From the NCBI RefSeq assembly GCF_028736035.1, contig NZ_CP117866.1, positions 9,217,001 to 9,281,000 of the forward strand: 64,000 bases of DNA. The letters are read 5' to 3'. Position numbers and translations under genes: made by a program. Origin of the DNA: Streptomyces sp. T12 (GTDB lineage: Bacteria; Actinomycetota; Actinomycetes; Streptomycetales; Streptomycetaceae). How positions within the stretch are numbered: the stretch's first letter is position 1; each line of letters opens with the position of its first letter. Under the pieces are notes generated by a model. The model was not told where the DNA came from. It did not search any database and saw only the letters and a list, made by a program, of their open reading frames with translations. Of the stretch, positions 15,717 to 23,446 are shown piece after piece.

Positions 15717-18700
15717 CCGACCGGGGGGCCGAAACGGCCGGGTCGTGACGTTCTACTCGTACAAGGGCGGCACCGGCCGGACCATGGCCCTCGCCAACAC
15801 CGCCTGGATCCTCGCCGCCAACGGCAAACGCGTCCTCGCCGTGGACTGGGACCTCGAGGCACCCGGCCTGCACCGCTTCTTCCACCCTTTCCTGGAGCCG
15901 GCGACCGTCGGCGCCACCACCGGCGTCATCGACCTGCTCACCGACTACGCCTGGGCGGCCGCCGCCGACCCCGCCGAGACCGAACACCGGCACCCGGACT
16001 GGCACCGCCAGTACGCCCGCATCCAGCGCCACGCCGTCTCCCTGGACTGGCCGTTCCCCGAACCGGGCACCCTCGACCTGGTCTCCGCCGGCCGGCAGAA
16101 CCGCGACTACTCGGCGATCGTCAGCACCTTCGACTGGGACAACTTCTACGAACGCCTCGGCGGCGGGCTGTTCTTCGACGCGTTACGCGACGAGATGCGC
16201 TACCACTACGACTACGTCCTCATCGACAGCCGCACCGGCCTGTCCGACATCGCCGACATCTGCACCGCCCACCTGCCCGACACCCTCGTCGACTGCTTCA
16301 CCCTCAGCGACCAGAGCATCGACGGCGCCGCCGCGGTCGCCCGGCACATCGACGAACGGCTGCGCAGCCGCCGTATCCGCATCCTGCCCGTCCCGATGCG
16401 CATCGACGAGGGCGAGAAGGAGAAGGCCGATGCGGGCCGGTCCCTCGCCCGGGCGAAGTTCGACCGCTTCCCCTCCGGCATGACCGAGGCCCAGCTCACC
16501 GGCTACTGGGGCTCGGTGGAGATCCCGTACCGGCCCTACTACGCCTACGAGGAGACCCTCGCGACCTTCGGTGACGAGGCGGGCAACGCAGGCTCGCTGC
16601 TCGCGGCCTTCGAGCGGCTCACCGCGGTCATCACGAACCAGGCCGTCACAGCGCTGCCACGCATGGACGAGGAGGTGCGCCTCGGCATCAAGAAGGCGTT
16701 CACCCGCAGCCGTTCGGCGCTCCCGGCCGACCTGCACCTCAGTTATGTGTCCGAGGACCGGCTGTGGGCCGACTGGATCGCCGCGGTGCTCACCCGGGCC
16801 GGCTACCGGGTGGAGCTGAAGTACGTCGGCGGCGAGGGCGACGGAGCCGACAAGCCGGCCGACCGCACGGTGGTCGTGCTCTCCGCCGCCTACCAGCGCT
16901 CCGCGCGCGCCCGCCAGGTCTGGGAGGCCGCGACCGGCGGCGACCCCTCCGGCCGCCGTCAGGTGGTCGCGGTCCGGGTCGGCGACGTCCGCCCGGTGCC
17001 GTCGTTCAGCGAGCGGGCCTCGGCCGACCTGGTGCGGCTGGACGAGACACAGGCCGTCGGCGTGCTGCTGCGCGCCCTCGGCAAGCCCGCCCTGCCCGCC
17101 GAGCGCCAGCCCGACGGGCCGCCCACCGAGGCCCGCTTCCCGGGCACCGTGCCCAAGTACTGGAACGTCTCGCCCCGCAACGCCTCCTTCACCGGCCGCA
17201 GCGCCCTGCTGGAGAAGCTGCGCGACAGCCTCGGCTCCAGCACCACCAGCGTCTCCCCGGCGCCGTACGCCCTCTACGGCCTCGGCGGGGTCGGCAAGAC
17301 ACAGATCGCGCTGGAGTACGTGCACCGGTTCGCCCCCGACTACGACCTGGTGTGGTGGATCCCCTCCGAGCGGAACGAGCTGGTCATCTCCTCCCTCGCC
17401 GAGCTCGGCGCCCGCCTCGGACTGCGGGTCGGCGAGGAAGCGGCACAGGCCGCTCAGGAGGTGCGGGACCATCTGCGCCAGTCCGGCTCCGCGCTGCGCT
17501 GGCTCCTGGTCTTCGACAACGCCGACGAGCCGCAGGAGGTCAGCCGGCACTTCCCCGGAGGCAACGGCCATGTCCTGGTCACCTCCCGCAACCAGGACTG
17601 GTCGCAGAACTTCGGGGCCATCGAGGTCGACCTCTTCCTGCGGGAGGAGAGCGTCGAGCACCTGCTGCGCCGGGCCGCCGACCTCAGCGTCGAGGACGCC
17701 GACCGGGTCGCCGCGGCGGTCGGCGACCTGCCGCTCGCCCTCGACCAGGCCGGAGCCTGGCTGGCCGCGACCGGCACGTCGGTCGACACCTACCTGGCGG
17801 AACTGGAACAACAGGCCGAACTCGTCCTGTCGTTCAGCCAGCCCTCCAACTACCCGCAACCGGTGGCGGCCACCTGGAACGTCTCCATCGAGCGGCTCAA
17901 GGAACGCTCCCCGGCCGCCGTACGGCTGCTGCAGCTGTGCGCCTTCTTCGCCGCCGAGCCGATCTCCAGGGACCTGCTCTACGGCGACGAGATGATCCGC
18001 GTCCTCGCCAAGGACGACCCTTCGCTCAGGGAGAGGATGGTCCTCGGCCGGGTGATCCGGGAGATCGGCCGCTTCGCCCTGGCCAAGGTGGACCGGGCCA
18101 CCCGGTCCATCCAGGTCCACCGTCTGGTCCAAGCCGTGATCCGCGCCCAGATGAGCCCCCGCGAGCAGGAGGAAGCCCAGCACGTCGTGCACCGCGTCCT
18201 GGCCGGCCACCGCCCCAAGGGCGAGGAACCGATCGACGACGACGACCCCGACACCCGCGCCAAGCTCGCCGTCATCTGGCCGCATCTGGAGGCGTCCGAG
18301 GCCAGCCGGTGCGACGAGCCGGAGACGCGGCAGCTGCTCATCGACCGGGTGCGCTACCTGTGGAAGCAGGGCGACCTCAACGCCGCCTTCGCCCTGGGTC
18401 AGGAACTGCGGACCGCGTGGGAGAACCTGCTGAACGCGCGACGGGGGGAGATGGCCGAGCTGGAGAAGAAGGTCGCCGACGCGAAGACCAGGACCGGCCG
18501 GGCGGACGACGAGGACATCGAGGAGCTGGCCAAGCAGGAGAGCTATGTGGCCGACCTGTACACCCAGATCCTGTACCTGGGTTCCAACATCGCCAATGTG
18601 CTGCGCTCGCTGGGCAAGTACGTGGAGGCGGAGCGGCTGGGCTCGGACACGCTGGCCCGCCAGCGGGTCCTGCTGGTCGCCGACCACCCGCACATCTTCA

Positions 18701-19770
18701 TGACCAGCAGTGGTCTGGCCATGGACCTGGGCAGCATCGGCCGTTTCGCGGACGCCCTGGAGCTGGCCATCGAGGCATACGACGGCTTGAAGGACAGCCT
18801 CGGCGAGGACCATCCGCGCACCCTCTTCGCCAACAACAACCGCGCCGTCTGTCTGCGGTTGCTGGGCCGCTACGCCGAGGCCCGTGACGTCGACCAGGAG
18901 ATCTACGACCGCCGGCGCAACGATCTGGAACTGGGCAGCGAGCATCCGCACAGCCTGCTCAGCGCCACCAATCTGGGCCGCGACCTGCGCGAGACGGGGG
19001 AGTACGCCACCTCGATCTCACTGCTGCGCAGCAGCTACGAGGCCTACCAGCGGCTGTTCGGCGAGACCCACCCGGAAACCCTGCGCACCGCCAAGAGTCT
19101 CGCCGTCTCCCTGCGCAAGGCCGGAAAGGTCACGGAGGCCCGCGCGCTCACCCACCAGACCCGCGAGTACTACCGCACCCGGGAGATCCCCACCACGACC
19201 CCCGACGTCCTGGACTGCACCCTGAACTACGCCACCGACCTGTACGCCACCGGCGCCCGGGAGGAGGCCCTCGCCCTCGCTCAGGAGATCGTGCCCCAGT
19301 ACCGGGTGGCACCCGGCGTGCGCCACCCGGCGACGCTGGCCGCCGTCAACAACCTCGGTATCTTCCTGCGCGGTTCGGGCGAGGTCGGCAAGGCGCGGGA
19401 GCTGCTGGCGGAGAACCTGGCCACGCTGCGCGAGGTGCTCGGCGAACGCCACCCCTACAGCCTGGCCTGCGCCGTCAACCTCGCCAACGTGCTGGCGGAA
19501 CTGGACTCGTTGGCCGAGGTCGAGCAGCTGGAACGGATGGCCGTCGCCGGATTCCAGGCGGGTCTCGGGCACGGTCACCCGGACACCGTCGTCTCGCGCG
19601 CCAACCTGGCGGTCACCCTGGGGATGCTGGGCCGGACCGCGGAGGCCGAGGAGCTCAAGAAGAGCGCCCTCGCCGAACTGACCCAGCTCCTCGGCGAGGA
19701 GCATCCGCACGCGGAGACCGTCCGCGAGGGCAAACGCATCCACCGCGACCTGGAGCCGCTGCCGGTGTGA
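15703..19770 (+). CDS. fxsT: FxsT: ParA-like/TIR/NB-ARC/TPR protein of the FxSxx system
   Basis: A 1355-residue multidomain protein. Residues 12-310 are a ParA/MinD-like ATPase with the deviant loop YSYKGGTGRT. Residues about 345-460 are TIR-like (LHLSYVSEDRLWADW). An NB-ARC/STAND ATPase follows at about 500-800, with P-loop GLGGVGKT near 528, Walker B LLVFDNAD near 600 and GDLPLALDQAG near 676. Kinesin-light-chain-type TPRs fill about 860-1350. The FxSxx-COOH TPR family has this layout, which resembles signal-sensing STAND proteins. Leu161 is a TTA codon (16183-16185). The ATG at 15703 was chosen for the GAGGAGGAA site 7 bases upstream; it overlaps fxsC by 14 bases. Confidence 0.88.
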   Translation: MSSLDRPGGRNGRVVTFYSYKGGTGRTMALANTAWILAANGKRVLAVDWDLEAPGLHRFFHPFLEPATVGATTGVIDLLTDYAWAAAADPAETEHRHPDWHRQYARIQRHAVSLDWPFPEPGTLDLVSAGRQNRDYSAIVSTFDWDNFYERLGGGLFFDALRDEMRYHYDYVLIDSRTGLSDIADICTAHLPDTLVDCFTLSDQSIDGAAAVARHIDERLRSRRIRILPVPMRIDEGEKEKADAGRSLARAKFDRFPSGMTEAQLTGYWGSVEIPYRPYYAYEETLATFGDEAGNAGSLLAAFERLTAVITNQAVTALPRMDEEVRLGIKKAFTRSRSALPADLHLSYVSEDRLWADWIAAVLTRAGYRVELKYVGGEGDGADKPADRTVVVLSAAYQRSARARQVWEAATGGDPSGRRQVVAVRVGDVRPVPSFSERASADLVRLDETQAVGVLLRALGKPALPAERQPDGPPTEARFPGTVPKYWNVSPRNASFTGRSALLEKLRDSLGSSTTSVSPAPYALYGLGGVGKTQIALEYVHRFAPDYDLVWWIPSERNELVISSLAELGARLGLRVGEEAAQAAQEVRDHLRQSGSALRWLLVFDNADEPQEVSRHFPGGNGHVLVTSRNQDWSQNFGAIEVDLFLREESVEHLLRRAADLSVEDADRVAAAVGDLPLALDQAGAWLAATGTSVDTYLAELEQQAELVLSFSQPSNYPQPVAATWNVSIERLKERSPAAVRLLQLCAFFAAEPISRDLLYGDEMIRVLAKDDPSLRERMVLGRVIREIGRFALAKVDRATRSIQVHRLVQAVIRAQMSPREQEEAQHVVHRVLAGHRPKGEEPIDDDDPDTRAKLAVIWPHLEASEASRCDEPETRQLLIDRVRYLWKQGDLNAAFALGQELRTAWENLLNARRGEMAELEKKVADAKTRTGRADDEDIEELAKQESYVADLYTQILYLGSNIANVLRSLGKYVEAERLGSDTLARQRVLLVADHPHIFMTSSGLAMDLGSIGRFADALELAIEAYDGLKDSLGEDHPRTLFANNNRAVCLRLLGRYAEARDVDQEIYDRRRNDLELGSEHPHSLLSATNLGRDLRETGEYATSISLLRSSYEAYQRLFGETHPETLRTAKSLAVSLRKAGKVTEARALTHQTREYYRTREIPTTTPDVLDCTLNYATDLYATGAREEALALAQEIVPQYRVAPGVRHPATLAAVNNLGIFLRGSGEVGKARELLAENLATLREVLGERHPYSLACAVNLANVLAELDSLAEVEQLERMAVAGFQAGLGHGHPDTVVSRANLAVTLGMLGRTAEAEELKKSALAELTQLLGEEHPHAETVREGKRIHRDLEPLPV

Positions 19771-19782
19771 GAGGCGGTGCGG

Positions 19783-20679
19783 TCAGTGCTGGTCGACGGT
19801 CGCCACGGGCTGGCGGCCGCCCAGCAGCCAGGTCACGATGTCCGGCAGTACGCGCAGCGACCCGAAGTGCGCCGCGGCCGGCTGGAGGATGGCGGTCACG
19901 CTGGGGATGCGCGCGGCCAGCCAGCGGGTGTGGCTGGGCGGGGAGAAGACGTCCTGCTCGCCGTGCCACAGCAGCACCGGTACGGAGATGTCGGCCGGGT
20001 TGAACCCCCAGGGACTGCAGAACGACAGCGCGTCGTCCACCCAGCCGTCGGCCGACACCCGCAGCGCCTCGCGGTAGTTGCGCAGCAGCATCGCCCGGAC
20101 ACCGGCGTCGGCGACCACCCGCAGATCGGACTCGGTGAGGTCCCGGCGCAACTGGGAGAGCAACCGCACCGGGTCCGAGCGGATGGCGACGGAACGTTTG
20201 CGCAGGCTGGCCGCGAGCCGGTCCGGGCTGGCCAGGGCCTTGGAGTACTCGCTGACGTTGGAGGCGGCCATCCCGGCGAACCAGTCGAGGCCGTCGGCGT
20301 CGCGCGGAGCCAGGCTCACCAGCACCGCGACGCGGGTCACCCGGTCCGCCAGCAGCGCGGCGCAGGCCAGCGCGTGCGGCCCGCCCCCGGAGCGGCCGAC
20401 GACGGCGAAACGCTCGAAGCCCAGGGCGTCGGCGATGGCGGCGACATCGGCCGCGACATGCGCGACCCGCCGCCCGGGCAGCGGGTCCGAGGGACCGTAG
20501 CCGGGACGGTCGTAGGTGATGAGCAGGACCTGCTGGTGGTAGAGCAGCATGGGCCGGGGCGCCGGACCGAGTCTGCTGCCGGGTGTGCCGTGCAGCAGAA
20601 ACACCGGCGATCCGCCCGGATCACCGCTGATCTCCACGGCTAATCGACGGCCGTCCCCCGAGTACACCTCTTTCCGCAC
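19783..20679 (-). CDS. Alpha/beta hydrolase
   Basis: A 298-residue alpha/beta-fold hydrolase with LLHGTPGSR as oxyanion loop, the nucleophile elbow GRSGGG, the acid in LLWHGEQD and the His in AAAHFGS. The substrate is not evident. The GTG at 20679 follows a strong GGGGAGG site; another GTG at 20733 would add 18 residues and has a weaker site. Codon 13 is TTA (20641-20643), so it too may need bldA. It converges on the fxs cluster with 12 bases between stops and follows a PaaX gene on the same strand. Confidence 0.82.
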   Translation of the reverse strand: MRKEVYSGDGRRLAVEISGDPGGSPVFLLHGTPGSRLGPAPRPMLLYHQQVLLITYDRPGYGPSDPLPGRRVAHVAADVAAIADALGFERFAVVGRSGGGPHALACAALLADRVTRVAVLVSLAPRDADGLDWFAGMAASNVSEYSKALASPDRLAASLRKRSVAIRSDPVRLLSQLRRDLTESDLRVVADAGVRAMLLRNYREALRVSADGWVDDALSFCSPWGFNPADISVPVLLWHGEQDVFSPPSHTRWLAARIPSVTAILQPAAAHFGSLRVLPDIVTWLLGGRQPVATVDQH

Positions 20680-20815
20680 CCGTCGCCTCCCCTCGGGCCC
20701 CCATCGCGATGGTGCGCGGTGTGGCTGTGCCACGGCATATCCCCCATGGTGGCCCAGATCATCCCGGTGTGCGGGGATGTTTCCGGCTCTTGAGGCGACA
20801 GAACCGGACAGGTTG

Positions 20816-21682
20816 TCAGGCGCCCGACGGCCGCTGCGGTCGCTGGGCCTCCGGGGGCCGCACGGGCACGAGGTCGAGGAGGCGTGCCGAGGCGTCCCGC
20901 GCGAGTGGTGTGAGCCGCTCGTACACCTGCCGGAAGGTCTTCTCGGCCGGTTCGGCGGGCCAGTCGTCCGGCAGGTGCTTGACCGGCAGCCGCGGGTCCT
21001 GGCGGATGACCCGCAGCCACTCCGCCTGCAGCCGCAGCCGCAGCGCGAGAGCGTCGTCGGCGTCCGGGAGCTGCGTCTGCCACGGTTGCCAGCGCCGTAC
21101 GAACGACTCGTAGCGTGCCGCCAGCTCGGCCAGTTCCCAGGTCTCCTCGATCATCGCGCCGATGTCCATACCGGCGTCGGCGTGCGCGCGGAACACCTTC
21201 ACATGGGCGGACAGGCCCAGCTCGGCCACCAGCGACGACACGTCGACCTCGCCCGGCGCGATCCACAGGCCGCTGAACAGCGGGCCGAAGCCGTTCCAGG
21301 TCAGCTTGGAGCGCAGGTCGTGGCGCTGGCGCTGCCAGGACTCCGGGAGGGAGAAGCCGAGCAGGGTCCAGCTGCCGTCCCAGTGCCGGTTGACGGCACC
21401 GGTCTGCCAGATGCGGTGCTCGCCGTCGCGCAGGACGGCCGCCGAACGCTCGGTCAGCCCGAAGTACATCCGGCGGCCCTCGCGCTGGCGGCGCAGCAGA
21501 CCGCGGTTCACCATCCGGGTCAGCGTCGAGCGGGTCGCCTGCTCACCGACGCCCACGCGTGCGAAGACGTCGATGACACTGCCCGAGTACACACAGACGT
21601 CCCGCCCGAGCACCTGGTCGCCCAGGAACGTCAGCATGAGGGACTGGGGCCGCAGCGCCTCTTCACCGGTCACGCGGCCCAC
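20816..21682 (-). CDS. PaaX family transcriptional regulator
   Basis: This 288-residue protein has the PaaX layout: an N-terminal winged helix (LRPQSLMLTFLGD, then ATRSTLTRMVNRGLLRRQREGRR) and a C-terminal PaaX domain with WDGSWTLLGFSLPE and ERLTPLARDASARL. The founding member represses phenylacetate catabolism and responds to phenylacetyl-CoA. No paa genes lie here, so the target is unknown; the hydrolase 136 bases downstream on the same strand is the nearest candidate. The start is a GTG at 21682; another in-frame GTG three codons on is possible. Confidence 0.87.
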   Translation of the reverse strand: MGRVTGEEALRPQSLMLTFLGDQVLGRDVCVYSGSVIDVFARVGVGEQATRSTLTRMVNRGLLRRQREGRRMYFGLTERSAAVLRDGEHRIWQTGAVNRHWDGSWTLLGFSLPESWQRQRHDLRSKLTWNGFGPLFSGLWIAPGEVDVSSLVAELGLSAHVKVFRAHADAGMDIGAMIEETWELAELAARYESFVRRWQPWQTQLPDADDALALRLRLQAEWLRVIRQDPRLPVKHLPDDWPAEPAEKTFRQVYERLTPLARDASARLLDLVPVRPPEAQRPQRPSGA

Positions 21683-21738
21683 GGTACCTCTCGTCGATCA
21701 GTCCGCGACCTGCTGGTACGAGGGGAGACGACGCTTCA

Positions 21739-23430
21739 TCAGGCTCCTGCCACGTCGACGAACACGGGGTTCGCATAGAACCACGTGTCCGCCCACGGGT
21801 CACCGTTTCCGGGCTCGTGCGGGATCGGCCCGTGCGGGTCGACCGACGCCCCGAGGTAGCCCGCACCGTGGCGGTTGCCGTCGCTGCCGCGCAGCCGGAC
21901 GTAGAAGGACTCGTCCCCGGCGGTCAGCGGAACGCGCAGGGTGTACGTCCCCTTCCGGCCCGTCACGTCCTGAGTGTGGACGACCTTGGTGTCCGGTGCC
22001 CTCCAGGTGTCCCGGTCGGTCACCGGGCCGCGCACCGCGCCCCGGATGACGTCCACGTGCGCCAACTCGGGCAGGATTCCCTGCGCGTTGGGGCGGGAGG
22101 CGGTCGTCACGGTGATGGTGAGGGTGAGCTTCTCGCCCTTGCGCACGCGCAGCCGGCCGCCCAGGGTGACGCCCCGGCCCAAGTCGCAGTCCCGCTTCAG
22201 GCGGACGTCGAGGCCGTCGAGCAGATGCCCGTGGTCGAGCCAGACCCGGCCCGCGCGCAGGCCCGCCATCACCGCGCGGTAGCCGTAGCGGGTGACGCCG
22301 ACGTGGGTGCGGCTGAACTGGCCCGGCCAGAAGTCGCTGCCCGGCTGCGGGGTGGTCGTGTTCACCGGGTCCGGCAGCTTGCCGGTGTTGTCGAAGTTCA
22401 GGCCCGCCGGCCAGTCGCCGTTCTTCCAGGTGTCGAAGACGATGCGGTGGGCGTCGGAGTTGGTGGTGATCGAGAACAGGCTGCCTTCCGCCAGCATCGA
22501 GTCCCACAGCCCGCCGACCGTCGCGGTCGCCCAGTCGAAACCGCCGTACGTCAGATACGCGTCCGCCGGGTAGCCGGTCCAGGACTGGGCCGACGGCTTG
22601 TTCTCGTACTCGCCGCGGATCGAGTTCGTACCGCGCCAGCCGGGGATGGCCGCGCCCTGGGCGCCGGGTGCCCCCTCCATGCCGATCATGATCTCGGGTG
22701 CCGCGTCGCGCCAGGCGCGCATCTCGTGCGGGGAGTCGATGCCGAGGCGCATCGGGTGGTTGGCGAGGACGAGCACGTCGTCGACGTAGCCGGTGCGGCG
22801 CTGCTCGGCGAGCCACTGGATGGCCTTGACGGCGTGGGCCTCGTTGCGGGCGGTGTCCGTGCCGCCCGCGGAGCCGTCGGTGTAGCCGAGCAGCTTGCCG
22901 TCGTAGGCGCTCTCGAACTGCGTGAGCAGGTCGACCTCGTGCGCGCCGGGCGCCGCGAAGACCGTGCAGTGCTCGGCGGCCGGGATGTACCACTCCAGGC
23001 CCTGGAAGATCAGCTGGCGCGGGTTCTCGGCGCGCGCCTTGAGGATCTCCTCGTGCTCCAGCGGGGCGCCGTACTTGGCGTGCCCGAAGTTGGAGTGCTC
23101 GGTGAACACCATCCAGTCCAGGCCGTACTTGGCGCCCGCGGCGGCCAGTTGGGAGAACGTGTACTTGGCGTCGTGGCTGTAGACGGAGTGGATGTGGTGG
23201 TCGCCGACGAGGTAGGCCAGGCGGGGGTCGTCGCCGCCGAGACGCCGGTCGGCCGGGGCCGCGACCGGGGCCGCGCTCGCTGTCGCGGGTACGGCCGCGG
23301 AGCCGAGGGCGAACGCGGCGCCGAACAGACCCGCGCGGCGCAGGAGTCCGCGTCTGGAGACGCCCTGCGGGTCGAGGTCGGTGGGGGCGACGGACGGGTC
23401 GGCCCAGGTGGGCAGCTGCTGCTCGGTCAT
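21739..23430 (-). CDS. Tat-exported PHP-domain protein (CehA/McbA-like)
   Basis: A 563-residue protein with a twin-arginine signal (SRRGLLRRAG, then a hydrophobic stretch ending ATASA). It is followed by a PHP metal-dependent domain beginning YLVGDHHIHSVYSHD, whose His cluster binds metal; further ligands are FTEHSNFG, ANHPMRLG and TTNSDAHR. PHP proteins are phosphoesterases or related hydrolases; exported members often accompany glycan or phosphonate loci. It is the last gene of the eight-gene sugar operon, 16 bases after the metallophosphoesterase. The substrate is unknown. Confidence 0.82.
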   Translation of the reverse strand: MTEQQLPTWADPSVAPTDLDPQGVSRRGLLRRAGLFGAAFALGSAAVPATASAAPVAAPADRRLGGDDPRLAYLVGDHHIHSVYSHDAKYTFSQLAAAGAKYGLDWMVFTEHSNFGHAKYGAPLEHEEILKARAENPRQLIFQGLEWYIPAAEHCTVFAAPGAHEVDLLTQFESAYDGKLLGYTDGSAGGTDTARNEAHAVKAIQWLAEQRRTGYVDDVLVLANHPMRLGIDSPHEMRAWRDAAPEIMIGMEGAPGAQGAAIPGWRGTNSIRGEYENKPSAQSWTGYPADAYLTYGGFDWATATVGGLWDSMLAEGSLFSITTNSDAHRIVFDTWKNGDWPAGLNFDNTGKLPDPVNTTTPQPGSDFWPGQFSRTHVGVTRYGYRAVMAGLRAGRVWLDHGHLLDGLDVRLKRDCDLGRGVTLGGRLRVRKGEKLTLTITVTTASRPNAQGILPELAHVDVIRGAVRGPVTDRDTWRAPDTKVVHTQDVTGRKGTYTLRVPLTAGDESFYVRLRGSDGNRHGAGYLGASVDPHGPIPHEPGNGDPWADTWFYANPVFVDVAGA

Positions 23431-23446
23431 GGTGGTCCCTTGAAGG

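Noticed and set aside
16183..18951. 922-codon frame antisense to the TPR gene
   Set aside because: It mirrors the real gene, shows the low-complexity Gly/Val/Leu/Asp makeup of GC-rich antisense frames, and has no domain.
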